Below are positions 56,420-64,000 of a stretch of 64,000 bases of DNA, in pieces. The notes beneath the pieces were generated by a model, which saw only the letters and a program-made list of their open reading frames with translations, was not told the DNA's origin and searched no databases. The DNA is from Aliihoeflea sp052435735 (GTDB taxonomy: Bacteria > Pseudomonadota > Alphaproteobacteria > Rhizobiales > Rhizobiaceae). The translations under genes were made by a program, and so were the position numbers. Every line of letters begins with the position of its first letter. Position 1 is the first letter of the stretch. The stretch is taken from positions 1 to 64,000 of the forward strand of contig JBQVNB010000008.1 in assembly GCA_052435735.1 (NCBI GenBank), read 5' to 3'.

Positions 56420-56862
56420 CGCTTGCCGACACTCATGTAGATGGACGTACGTCCGTCGTTATCGACCGCAACGACGTCATAGGCCGCTTCCGGATCATCG
56501 CCCATACCGAGGGAGCCGGACGGCATCCCCGGCACGGCCAATCCGCGGATGGCGGGGCGTTCCTCGAGAAGCTTCGCGACCGCTTCGAGCGGCACGTGAC
56601 CTTCCACAAAGTATCCTTCGATTTCGGCCGTGTGGCAGCCCTGGAGCTCTTCGGCAACGCCCGCTTCTTCACGAACGTCGGTCAGGTCTTCCATGTCCGT
56701 CAATTGAACGTCGTAGCCGGCGGCGCGAAACGCCTCAGCCCAGGCGGTGCAGCAACCGCACCACGGCGTCTTATAGACCTCCAGGACGGCCGCCATCGCG
56801 GGGGTTCCGGCCAGCACCGCGCCGGCGGCCGCGAGGGTTAGCATGAGTTTGCGAATTGCCAT
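56416..56862 (-). CDS. DUF411 metal-binding periplasmic protein
   Basis: A 148-aa protein with signal peptide (ending PAMA) and the DUF411 domain: TPWCGCCTAWAEAF near residue 33, the CHTAEIEGYFVEGHVP segment and the GMPSGSLGM motif. These proteins accompany copper or silver resistance genes. GGAGA lies before the ATG. First gene of a two-gene unit with cytochrome c. Confidence 0.87.
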   Translation of the reverse strand: MAIRKLMLTLAAAGAVLAGTPAMAAVLEVYKTPWCGCCTAWAEAFRAAGYDVQLTDMEDLTDVREEAGVAEELQGCHTAEIEGYFVEGHVPLEAVAKLLEERPAIRGLAVPGMPSGSLGMGDDPEAAYDVVAVDNDGRTSIYMSVGKR

Positions 56863-56977
56863 GATTGTCTCCGTCTCTCTATGGGCAAGGATACGTGGGC
56901 CCGTATGGAACGCACCCCGCCCAAGGGCACTCCATTCAGGAGTGCGGCAGTCCGCCCATGAGGTCAATCCCGCTCCA

Positions 56978-56995
56978 CCTTACATATTTGTAAGG
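56978..56995. promoter_or_regulatory. CopR/CusR-type operator
   Basis: Perfect dyad CCTTACA-TATT-TGTAAGG. It matches the TTACA-N4-TGTAA pattern recognised by CopR/CusR response regulators. It lies between the divergent DUF411 (-) and Met/Cys-rich (+) genes, 50 bases before the latter. Confidence 0.72.
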
Positions 56996-57044
56996 CAGGC
57001 TCGGAGCGATGGACAGCATCGTCGCCTTGGGCTAGCGTCGTCAA

Positions 57045-57380
57045 ATGCGCAACTGGACCAGATCCCTGCTCCTGTTTCTCGTCGTCGCGTTCGCGGCGGC
57101 GGCCTCCGTGCAGCCTGGAGCCGCAGCATCGATGTCCGTCGACATGGGCACATCGTCCATGATGGCGATGGACATGGCGGCATGCGACGACTGCAACGAT
57201 GTCGCCGGAATGTCCGAACCGTCCTGCATGACGGCGTGCGCTTCGGCCTGTGCGGCCATCCTTTTCCAAGCCGCCGAAGCCGATCCCTCGCCGCGCGTTT
57301 CGCACGATCTCACCCCTGCCCCGATTTCGTTCGGCATCGCCCGTACGCCCGACCCGTTCCCTCCCCGTCGCTCTGCCTGA
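57045..57380 (+). CDS. small exported Met/Cys-rich protein
   Basis: A 111-aa protein with signal peptide (residues 6-28) and a short metal-ligand-rich part (MDMAACDDCND, SCMTACASACAA). It probably binds copper outside the cytoplasm. There is no characterised family I can name. A CopR-type dyad lies just upstream. Confidence 0.65.
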   Translation: MRNWTRSLLLFLVVAFAAAASVQPGAAASMSVDMGTSSMMAMDMAACDDCNDVAGMSEPSCMTACASACAAILFQAAEADPSPRVSHDLTPAPISFGIARTPDPFPPRRSA

Positions 57381-57564
57381 TGGTCTGAATCGCCGAAAGT
57401 TTCCTTCGACGAAATCGCTGTTCCTTCGGGTCCGGGTTTCGCGGTTGGCATCATCCGGTTGATCGAGTGAGTTCCCTGACGCGCCGAGCCGAACGCTCGC
57501 GTCGGTGGACAAAAGCTGGGATTTGGCGCGCCGAGTGCGGCTGCGCTCCGCAAGGAACATTCAC

Positions 57565-57705
57565 ATGATGGACATGAACGGAATGGATGGCGGCATGGGC
57601 ATGATGATGTGGGGAATGAGCGCCTTCTGGCTTCTCGCCTTCATCGTCCTCGTCCTCGTTGCCGCAGCACTGGTCAAGTATCTGCGCGACGGAACACGGC
57701 GCTAG
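57565..57705 (+). CDS. 46-aa Met-rich single-span membrane protein
   Basis: It begins MMDMNGMDGGMGMMMWGM, then a single hydrophobic helix, and ends KYLRDGTRR. AAGGA lies 8 bases before the ATG. Ten methionines before the membrane span suggest Cu(I) or Ag(I) chelation at the periplasmic face. The function is inferred from composition and position. Confidence 0.68.
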   Translation: MMDMNGMDGGMGMMMWGMSAFWLLAFIVLVLVAAALVKYLRDGTRR

Positions 57706-57728
57706 ACGCGCTCTCGGGAAAGAGACCC

Positions 57729-57986
57729 ATGAAAATGATCGAATATCACCGGCCCGCGCCTGCCGCAGGCGGCCACGGTTCGCTGCGCCTGCGCCCACGG
57801 TGGCCTATGGTCGCGGGAGTTGTCGCCACCGCAACGGGCGTCGCCCTTAACTGGAATTGGCTCGCGGCCGCCGGTCTTGCCCCATTCTTGTTGGGTGCCC
57901 TGCCCTGCGCGGCGTTGTGCGCGCTGGGGCTGTGCATGAAGGTCCAGTCTCCACCGCAAACGAGCGTCGGCGAGGACACGCGATGA
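57729..57986 (+). CDS. small membrane protein with Cys motif
   Basis: An 85-aa protein with two hydrophobic segments, including ALPCAALCALGLCM, which carries three cysteines. It overlaps the FixH-like start by ATGA, so it belongs to the same transcript. No known family was recognised. Confidence 0.62.
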   Translation: MKMIEYHRPAPAAGGHGSLRLRPRWPMVAGVVATATGVALNWNWLAAAGLAPFLLGALPCAALCALGLCMKVQSPPQTSVGEDTR

Positions 57987-58310
57987 AAAAACCGCTCGCC
58001 CTCCTGGCTGCAAGCGCGGGCTTTGCCGGGGCAACATTCCCGATCCCGTCGCTCCTCGCCGCTGCCAGCGACTACACGTTCGAAATCGTCGAGGCCACCG
58101 CGATGGTGGGCGACACGCCGGTGACGCTGAGACTCGTCGATGCCGACGGAGAACCGGTCGAAGCTGCGGTCGTCTACGCTCTCCGGCTGGACATGGCTCC
58201 CGACGGAATGGCGGCGATGACCGCCACCCTGCAGCCGGTCGAGGAACTTGGCGACGGGCGCTACCGCTTTCGCGCCGACTTCATGATGGAAGGCAACTGG
58301 CGTCTCCCGC
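57983..58310 (+). pseudogene. FixH/YtkA-like protein, C-terminus lost
   Basis: An ATG in ATGA overlap opens a frame with a signal segment and a FixH/YtkA-like beta domain (YTFEIVEATAMVGDTPVTLR to ADFMMEGNWRL). After about residue 108 the family sequence stops and the frame runs through antisense DNA of a CapK-like gene to a stop at 58459. Roughly 30 native residues are replaced. Family members handle copper insertion or cbb3 oxidase assembly. Confidence 0.7.
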
Positions 58311-59037
58311 CTTGGATGGTGGATCCGAGGTCTGGGTCGATGGAGACCAGATGCCGGCAGAAGATCTCGATAGCCGACGGATATCCATGGATAAACCTGA
58401 CCTGGCGTCGTCTGATTTCGGCAGCCATCACAGCGACATGGTCCCGTTCGAGCGGGTAAACCGCCAGCCGCAGCTCCGCCAAGGCCTTGTCCCACAAGAA
58501 AGCACGGCCTCCCTTCAAGGTGAACCCGCTCAGGACCGCCCGCGCGTCGCCCGGTCGGAAGCCTGCCTTTGACCATGCCGACGTGACGAATGCGTATTCG
58601 CGGACGCTGCGATCGGCGTCCACGAAGAACTCGAAAGGCGGCTCTCCGTTGGAACCGCTGGTCGTCGCCCTGACGAGACCGCGTCCTCCGTCAACGCAAG
58701 CGGCCCCACCGGCGGCCGAAAGCGTGTCCTTCGTCGTGATGGGAAGGTCCGCCAGGTCATCGAGGGTGAAGGCCTGAACGTTCCGATCTGTGATAACGTC
58801 CTGCCAGTAGGGGCTTCCACGCTGCGCCTTGACCAGGAGGTTGCGCAGTTGTCGCTCTGTCCGCTCGACGGCGAATGCAGGATCCTGCCAGGATCGCCGG
58901 ATGTCGTCGGACCAATCGCTAAATGTCTTTCCATATTTGAGCTTGTGCGGCACGCGTGCGGCGATCGGAGCCAGCGCCCTTCGCAATCCCTCCGGGGAAC
59001 CCCGATAAGCGCTTCGCGCGCGATCCCAAACACCCAT
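58310..59037 (-). pseudogene. CapK/PaaK-like adenylate-forming enzyme, C-terminal half lost
   Basis: It starts MGVWDRARSAYRGSPEGLRR with AGAGG upstream. It shows the family motifs LPITTKDTL, TTSGSNGEPPFEFF and IHGYPSAIEIF, but loses homology after about residue 243 at the FixH junction (stop 58261). Intact relatives are near twice as long. They act in capsule, exopolysaccharide or phenylacetate-type activation. Confidence 0.75.
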
Positions 59038-59133
59038 GACAAACCTCTGAACTGGTAGATCGCATTCATCTCCGGCCACCGAACCGCTCTCGTCAATTTC
59101 GTCGGTAGATGCCCCCGGGGGACTAACGCAAGA

Positions 59134-59919
59134 TCACCAGACGCCGCGCTTGAAGCCGCCCTTCAGGTATTGCGCGGGAGACGGCTGATAGCGGTGCGCT
59201 CCGGGAGGCTGGATGTCCGGGCATCTGGGGACACGGCGCTCGACGACATCCTTGACTGCCAAAACGGCCAAAGGGGCGGCGAGAAGCGCCAGTCGGGCGT
59301 GGTAGGTCAGTATGGTGTCACCCGGCAGGGGGCGTCCGCGAACCTGCCGGACGATCGTGCCCGTGTCGGCCCCGGTGTCGACGAAGTGCACTGTGCATCC
59401 GAAATTGCCGCCGTCCCCCGAGGCGAGGGCCCAGTAGCCGCCATGGTGCCCACGGTATTGCGGCAAGATCGCCGGGTGAAGGTTGAGCAAGGGCGCGGCG
59501 ATCTGATCGATCGTGGACCGCGACATCAAGCGGCATCCCATGCACAGAATCACATGCGGCGAGAGCTGGGTTATCGCCGAGGTCGTTTCTAGGCTGTTTA
59601 CCGTCTCGACGTCGATCACGGCGTACTCCGGGCGACGTCGGATATCCGCGCCGCCCCGCGCGAAAACCTCCGATATGCGTGGGGCAACCAAAATACGCGC
59701 GGCCGATAGCGCGCACATCGCGATGAATTGGCCCGCCGCCGCCCGCGGTCCGCACAAGCGGAGCCGCCGCCGGAGCATCAAGCGCTTCGGCTCCCTTTTT
59801 TCGACGATTACGGATACCGCCGCGCCATGATCCGCGAGGTGGTTTATGACCGACCAGGCCTCCGAACCTCCGCCGGTGACGACGCAAATGCGGATCGAGC
59901 CGAGTTCTGCCGCTGCCAT
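59134..59919 (-). CDS. formyltransferase-family protein
   Basis: A 261-aa protein with the N10-formyltetrahydrofolate-dependent transferase core: NLHPAILPQYRG (the Asn/His pair) and HFVDTGADTG (the catalytic Asp). It resembles sugar N-formyltransferases of polysaccharide synthesis. The N-terminal 100 residues are a Rossmann-like half. It begins 6 bases after the Rieske stop and precedes the CapK-like remnant. An envelope-glycan role is inferred. Confidence 0.78.
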   Translation of the reverse strand: MAAAELGSIRICVVTGGGSEAWSVINHLADHGAAVSVIVEKREPKRLMLRRRLRLCGPRAAAGQFIAMCALSAARILVAPRISEVFARGGADIRRRPEYAVIDVETVNSLETTSAITQLSPHVILCMGCRLMSRSTIDQIAAPLLNLHPAILPQYRGHHGGYWALASGDGGNFGCTVHFVDTGADTGTIVRQVRGRPLPGDTILTYHARLALLAAPLAVLAVKDVVERRVPRCPDIQPPGAHRYQPSPAQYLKGGFKRGVW

Positions 59920-59925
59920 GACGAG

Positions 59926-60483
59926 TCACCCGATCCGGACGACCGTATCCGAGATGAACTCGAACGGGGGAATGGCGAGGTTCTCGGGGGCCGGCCCCGT
60001 CCGTATGCGCCCGGCGGTGTCGTAATGCGATCCATGGCAGGGACAGAACCAGCCGCCAAAGTCCCCAGCCTGGCCGAGCGGGATACACCCTAGATGGGTG
60101 CACACCCCGATCATGATGATCCAACCGTCCCGTCCTTCCCCGGCCGACCGGGCAGCGTCCGTGGCGGGCGCATCTTCACCGAGATTGGCGTTGCGGGCCA
60201 AAGGATCCTTTAGCGAGTCGATCGGTGTCTCCAGGGACGCCTCAATTTCCGCAGACGTCCTGTTTCTGACAAAAACCGGACGCCCGCGCCATTTCGCCGT
60301 GACCGACATGCCTTGTTCGATGCCGCTGATGTCGATGTCGATCGTGGCAACGGCAAGCGTGGATGCGTCGGGACGCATTTGGTCGATGAACGGCCATGAA
60401 GCCAACGCCGCTCCGACTGCCGCCGTCATGCCTGTAGCGATGTAAAGGAAATCCCGCCGACCGGACTGCTCATCTTTTACCAT
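59926..60483 (-). CDS. orphan Rieske iron-sulfur protein (PetA-like)
   Basis: A 185-aa ubiquinol-cytochrome c reductase Rieske subunit: Tat-type N-terminus GRRDFLYIA with a membrane anchor, cluster loops CTHLGC (C128, H130, C133) and CPCHGSHYD (C147, C149, H150), and the conserved GPAPENLAIPP. All ligands are present. No cytochrome b or c1 genes accompany it, unlike the normal fbc operon. It may be a second Rieske copy serving another redox system. Confidence 0.88.
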   Translation of the reverse strand: MVKDEQSGRRDFLYIATGMTAAVGAALASWPFIDQMRPDASTLAVATIDIDISGIEQGMSVTAKWRGRPVFVRNRTSAEIEASLETPIDSLKDPLARNANLGEDAPATDAARSAGEGRDGWIIMIGVCTHLGCIPLGQAGDFGGWFCPCHGSHYDTAGRIRTGPAPENLAIPPFEFISDTVVRIG

Positions 60484-60577
60484 GCGTCACCTTCCTTTCC
60501 GCTAACAAATCAGCCGGATCCGGCAGACGCCTCAGCGAACAGTGCCACATTCATATCGCCACTGCATGGCGACGATT

Positions 60578-60608
60578 CCAAGGCGGGCGGGCCGACCGCC
60601 CGCCTTGG
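60578..60608. terminator. strong stem-loop after the porin gene
   Basis: Perfect 13-base stem CCAAGGCGGGCGG / CCGCCCGCCTTGG with loop GCCGA, 6 bases past the porin stop on the minus strand. The T-run is weak. Confidence 0.7.
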
Positions 60609-60614
60609 CAGGCG

Positions 60615-61724
60615 CTAGAAGTAACGCTGGACGCGAAGGAAGCCGGACGTCGTCCCGCCGAGGCCATCGATCTTGCTGTAAGCGATTTCGTTGGTGATCG
60701 CGAAATTTGTCACCGGTGTCCATACGGTCGAAATCTCGGTCACGAAGGCGTCGAGATCGGTCGTGAGCAGGCCGTCGTGCAGGTTGCGGTAGTAGTGACC
60801 GCCAACGGACACCGAGAGATCCTCGGTGAACTGGTGCCTATAGGATGCAAGGGCCGACCATTCGGCGCTAATCGCGTCGAACTGCCCGGTAGCGTAGATG
60901 TTCGCGTTGTTGGAGTACGATCCCACGAGGCGGAGCGACGAGCCGGGGCTGTTCGGCATGTTCAGTTGCATGCCGAGCTTGGCGGCATATCCGTCCGTCC
61001 CCTGGAAGTGCTCGTCATAGCCGAACTGGCCCCATACGCCGCCCCAGCCTTGATTGACGCCAATCTTGGCAACCACATCGGGGGTGTAACCGCCGCCAGC
61101 CAAGGCATCGTCTTCAAGCGACAAAGTCGCAAAGTATCCAGGGCCGAACGTATGCGTGTAAGAAATCAGCGGCCGCTGCTGGTAGCCGTAGCCGAGTCCA
61201 CCCCACGAATGGGTGCCGGGGAAGTTGGATACGCCGCCGGACTGGGTGGCAGTCCAGGCGGACTCCGTATAGCCCGCGCGAAAGCCGCCGAGTTCCAGGA
61301 AAGCCTGATCCATAAAGGCGGGACCATCGCTGCCGCCACCGATTCCATTGGTGCCGTTCCAGTTGGCTTCGACACGGACGTAGCCGCGGAGCGTGCCCCA
61401 TTCGGTGTCGGAACGTGCGTCGAAATTGACGCGGGTGCGCACGCTCTTGTACCAGCCTTCCGTGGTGGCGCTGCCGGGGTGGAAAGTGAGGGGCGGCGTG
61501 TCACCCACGTCTCGGCTCTCGGCACCGACCTGGTACCAGACGTAGCCCCCGATCGAGAGGCAGGTTTCGGTTCCGGGGATATAGAAGAAGCCGGCACCAT
61601 ACATGTCGCAGACACGCACATATTCGACGGGTTCGGGCTCTGCATAGACGACCGCGTCAGCGGCTTGCGCCTGGGAGACGCCGACAAGCGCGGCAGCTGT
61701 GCCGAGCAGGAGTTTGGTATTCAT
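60615..61724 (-). CDS. rhizobial-type outer-membrane porin
   Basis: A 369-aa porin of the Hyphomicrobiales Omp family. The signal peptide ends AQAADA; CDMYGAGFFYIPGTETCLSI then holds the conserved cysteine pair, YVRVEANW is present, and the chain ends in a terminal Phe (VQRYF) for outer-membrane insertion. It forms diffusion channels. A CopR-like box lies about 100 bases upstream, so expression may respond to copper. GGAGGTG lies before the ATG. Confidence 0.9.
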   Translation of the reverse strand: MNTKLLLGTAAALVGVSQAQAADAVVYAEPEPVEYVRVCDMYGAGFFYIPGTETCLSIGGYVWYQVGAESRDVGDTPPLTFHPGSATTEGWYKSVRTRVNFDARSDTEWGTLRGYVRVEANWNGTNGIGGGSDGPAFMDQAFLELGGFRAGYTESAWTATQSGGVSNFPGTHSWGGLGYGYQQRPLISYTHTFGPGYFATLSLEDDALAGGGYTPDVVAKIGVNQGWGGVWGQFGYDEHFQGTDGYAAKLGMQLNMPNSPGSSLRLVGSYSNNANIYATGQFDAISAEWSALASYRHQFTEDLSVSVGGHYYRNLHDGLLTTDLDAFVTEISTVWTPVTNFAITNEIAYSKIDGLGGTTSGFLRVQRYF

Positions 61725-61826
61725 GGTCCCACCTCCAGATAGGGGTTGAAAATCACGACGCAGATCGAAAAAGAACCGCGTCAAGTGGGACTTGGCCGTG
61801 TGCACTTGTCACCCGCCTTGCAGCGA

Positions 61827-61844
61827 ATTTACATCAGTGTAAGG
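61827..61844. promoter_or_regulatory. CopR/CusR-type operator, second copy
   Basis: ATTTACA-TCAG-TGTAAGG preserves TTACA-N4-TGTAA. It lies in the 383-base divergent region between the porin and the small exported-protein gene, so it could act on either. Confidence 0.65.
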
Positions 61845-61977
61845 AACTGCCCACAGGTGCGCTGCGATCCGGGGGTGTTGCCATTCCGCAACGCACGATC
61901 AACGGTTTTGGCGTGAAATGGCGCGATATCGACCACCGTAAGGTGACGCGCGCTGAAGACACGCTAGATTTGCTTTG

Positions 61978-61994
61978 TTTCCAGAAATGTAAGG
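61978..61994. promoter_or_regulatory. degenerate CopR-type operator, third copy
   Basis: TTTCCA-GAAA-TGTAAGG keeps the right half exactly and has one mismatch in the left half. It is about 115 bases upstream of the 62108 gene. Confidence 0.4.
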
Positions 61995-62107
61995 TTGGCG
62001 TCAAACGCCGTCAAATTCCGGCATGCAATCTGCTTTTCAACGCCGGGCGATCCGGCGTCCCAGGCGCATCCTCCCTCCGCGCCAGGCATCAAAGAAAGGC
62101 AAAAACA

Positions 62108-62431
62108 ATGTACCGTCTCACGATCATCGCTATCGCCCTGAGCCTCAGCGCCTCGGGCATCGCCACCGCTCAGGAAGCCCCTGTCTACGGGCTCGATTAC
62201 AACCCACCGGTCGTCCGCACCGGCCACGATTCCAAGCCCAAGCACTACGGCGCTCCCGGACGCCAGGTCCGCGGCGACCATGCCGGCAGCCATGCCGATA
62301 TCAGCGGTGCGATCGATACCCGCACGACGGCTTCGATCGATACCGGGGTCAACAGCAATCACCAGCCGCACCGTCCGTACGGAAACTACGGTCCTCAGGT
62401 GACCGAGTGGGACCTTCGCAGCGGCCGATAG
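62108..62431 (+). CDS. small exported His-containing protein
   Basis: A 107-aa protein with a signal peptide (ending IATAQ) and a mature part with scattered histidines (GHDSKPKHYG, DHAGSHAD, NHQPHRPYGN). It looks disordered and could bind copper loosely. AAAGG precedes the ATG. There is no recognised family. The next gene lies 216 bases downstream and that gap holds nothing evident. Confidence 0.62.
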   Translation: MYRLTIIAIALSLSASGIATAQEAPVYGLDYNPPVVRTGHDSKPKHYGAPGRQVRGDHAGSHADISGAIDTRTTASIDTGVNSNHQPHRPYGNYGPQVTEWDLRSGR

Positions 62432-62647
62432 CGTCGTGGGGTGCTTCCTGCCGCGAATCCAGCTTCTGGAGAGGCCAGGCCGGGAACGCCCCCGAAACCC
62501 TTTGAAAACTGGATGTCCGCCCTCAACGGGATGAGCGCTTGCGGGATGCCGTTATCGACATTCGCATGACCAGCAACTGAGCGCTGGCGATGATCTTCCG
62601 GGCATCCTGCCGCGCAATCAATCCGCCACTCAACGGAGATAGTACCG

Positions 62648-63361
62648 ATGAAGACAGCATATGCGACGGCAGCGATCCTGTTGCTTTCCGCCAGCCTTGC
62701 CGCCGCGTCCCCCGGACACTCCGGCGGTCATAACGACATGGCCGTCGGCGAACCTGGCGACGAGGCGAAAGTCACACGGACGATTGACGTCACGATGTTC
62801 GAGAACGACGACGGCGAGATGCTCTTCCAGCCTAACACGTTGGAGGTCGAGCAAGGGCAGACGATCCGCTTCAATATCGTGAATGACGGGGAGATCAAGC
62901 ATGAGTTCGTCCTCGACGAGAAAGAGAAGAATGTCGAACACCGTGAACTCATGTTGCGGTTTCCGGAAATGGAGCATGACGACCCCAACGCCCTTCAGTT
63001 GGACGCGGGAGAAAGCGGCAGTATTGTCTGGACGTTCACCAATGCGGGTACGTTCGAGTTCGCGTGCCTGATCCCCGGCCATTACGAGTCGGGAATGTAT
63101 GGAACTGTCGAAGTCTCCGCAGCGCCTGCCGTGGTCGCTGTGACGCAGGAATACACCAAGGGGACGGTCAAGGAGGTGAAGACCGGGCAGGAAAAAGTCA
63201 CTGTCATCCACGAGGAACTCAAGAACCTCGACATGCCAGCTATGACCATGGTCTTCAACGTTGCCGATCCGGCAATGCTTGACACTATGAAAGAGGGCGA
63301 TGTCATCGAATTCATCGCCGACCGCGTGCGCGGGAGACTGACGATCACCGACCTGAAATAG
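62648..63361 (+). CDS. cupredoxin-CusF fusion copper-binding protein
   Basis: A 237-aa periplasmic protein with signal peptide (1-20) and two domains. The first is a cupredoxin with type-1 copper ligands H85, C140, H145 and M150 (KHEF, ACLIPGHYESGM). The second (about 168-237) is CusF-like, with H188 and the LDMPAMTM methionines (M196, M199, M201). CusF passes Cu(I) to efflux pumps. Fusion to a redox-active cupredoxin suggests capture, oxidation and transfer in one chain. Confidence 0.85.
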   Translation: MKTAYATAAILLLSASLAAASPGHSGGHNDMAVGEPGDEAKVTRTIDVTMFENDDGEMLFQPNTLEVEQGQTIRFNIVNDGEIKHEFVLDEKEKNVEHRELMLRFPEMEHDDPNALQLDAGESGSIVWTFTNAGTFEFACLIPGHYESGMYGTVEVSAAPAVVAVTQEYTKGTVKEVKTGQEKVTVIHEELKNLDMPAMTMVFNVADPAMLDTMKEGDVIEFIADRVRGRLTITDLK

Positions 63362-63381
63362 CCCACTTCTCCGTCGAAAAA

Positions 63382-63408
63382 CGCCACCTCCGGCAACCGG
63401 AGGTGGCG
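63382..63408. terminator. 12-bp hairpin after the cupredoxin gene
   Basis: Perfect stem CGCCACCTCCGG / CCGGAGGTGGCG with loop CAA. The T-run is on the minus-strand side (five A before the stem on the plus strand), so termination is better supported for minus-strand transcripts. Confidence 0.7.
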
Positions 63409-63449
63409 CACCCCATGCCTCATCGGAACCCTATTCGAGCGCACCCTCC

Positions 63450-64000
63450 ATGAATCAACGGCGTTTGGCGGAAGCGTACAACTTTTTCAGATCATGGCTC
63501 CGTGATCCTTTGCTCGTCGCCGCTGTCGTTCCATCGGGACGTGCACTAGCCGAGCTTATCACCTCCGAGATTTCGCCCGCCACCGGACCGGTGATAGAGC
63601 TGGGACCGGGAACTGGTGTATTCACACGCGCGTTGACTGGTCGCGGCGTCAGGCAGCAAGATCTCGCGCTCATCGAGCTCGAACCCCATTTCGCCATCGC
63701 CCTTCAAAGCGACTATCCGAATGCCCACACCTTCCAGATCGACGCCGCCCGCCTATCGAGGGTTGACCTCTTCGATGGAAGACCGGCCGGCGCTGTCATC
63801 AGTGGGCTCCCGCTTTTGACTATACCATCTCCGCAAGTTCTGGCGATCCTCATCAGCGCGTTCGGCAAAATGCGGGCGGACGGGGCCTTCTATCAGTTCA
63901 CATACGGCCCGGGGTGCCCGGTTTCACCGCTGATACTGGACCGCCTCGGGCTAAGGGCGGAACGTATCGGCGGCACATTTGCCAACTTTCCTCCTGCAGC
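63450..64000 (+). CDS. PmtA-like phospholipid N-methyltransferase, partial (runs off the window)
   Basis: About 183 codons from an ATG at 63450 remain open to the window end. The SAM-binding motif VIELGPGTGVFT lies at about residue 47 and the family motif VISGLPLLTIP at about 115, as in rhizobial PmtA-type phosphatidylethanolamine methyltransferases and related class I methyltransferases. The C-terminus is not in the window. Confidence 0.78.
   Translation, partial: MNQRRLAEAYNFFRSWLRDPLLVAAVVPSGRALAELITSEISPATGPVIELGPGTGVFTRALTGRGVRQQDLALIELEPHFAIALQSDYPNAHTFQIDAARLSRVDLFDGRPAGAVISGLPLLTIPSPQVLAILISAFGKMRADGAFYQFTYGPGCPVSPLILDRLGLRAERIGGTFANFPPA

Overview
The window is a high-GC alphaproteobacterial chromosome segment, most likely Hyphomicrobiales and probably a Phyllobacteriaceae/Mesorhizobium-like lineage. 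This rests on family content: a rhizobial-type porin, a BA14K protein, DUF1192 and DUF465 proteins, a TrcR (DUF1013) regulator, a GapR-type (DUF2312) gene remnant, CarD, RpoH and a Suv3-like helicase with a long Arg-rich tail. No rRNA, tRNA, CRISPR array or phage structural gene was seen.

Bases 1-40300 are mostly core genome. In order they hold a Suv3-like helicase with an S4 protein, fdxA, carD and rpoH; an M48 lipoprotein; a TPP-riboswitch-controlled thiBPQ transporter; class I aldolase; prpE; an SDR; VOC/WYL/TM2 genes; trcR; an L,D-transpeptidase; a quinone oxidoreductase; an MFS/ArsR pair; purEK; rpmJ; a TPR protein; an alpha/beta hydrolase; and a PAS-GGDEF-EAL protein. Two small accessory patches interrupt it. 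The first is one AT-richer gene (16231-18681) encoding a SIR2-P-loop-helical protein that looks like a single-gene anti-phage defence factor. The second (about 33.7-35.9 kb) has two 5'-truncated genes abutting head to head, next to a lone tyrosine integrase.

From 40452 the window enters a large acquired region. It begins inside a DUF2312/GapR-like gene, of which only the last 38 codons remain. Three translationally coupled genes follow: two tyrosine recombinases of 469 and 1114 aa and a 247-aa helical partner. They resemble the gamma-mobile-trio (GmtY-GmtZ-GmtX) or Tn554-like recombinase trios. After IS110 and IS256 remnants comes an RloC-like protein (a Rad50-like ATPase with a zinc hook and a candidate anticodon-nuclease tail), that is, a defence cargo.

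Bases 51-63.4 kb form a copper-handling cluster: a DUF7282 protein, a CPH-type (CopB-like) P-ATPase, a MerR/CueR-like regulator, DUF305, DUF411, cytochrome c, several small Met/Cys-rich envelope proteins, a truncated FixH-like protein, an orphan Rieske protein, a porin and a cupredoxin-CusF fusion. Two good TTACA-N4-TGTAA dyads and one weaker copy precede genes of this cluster, but no two-component regulator is present in the window. The window ends inside a PmtA-like methyltransferase gene.
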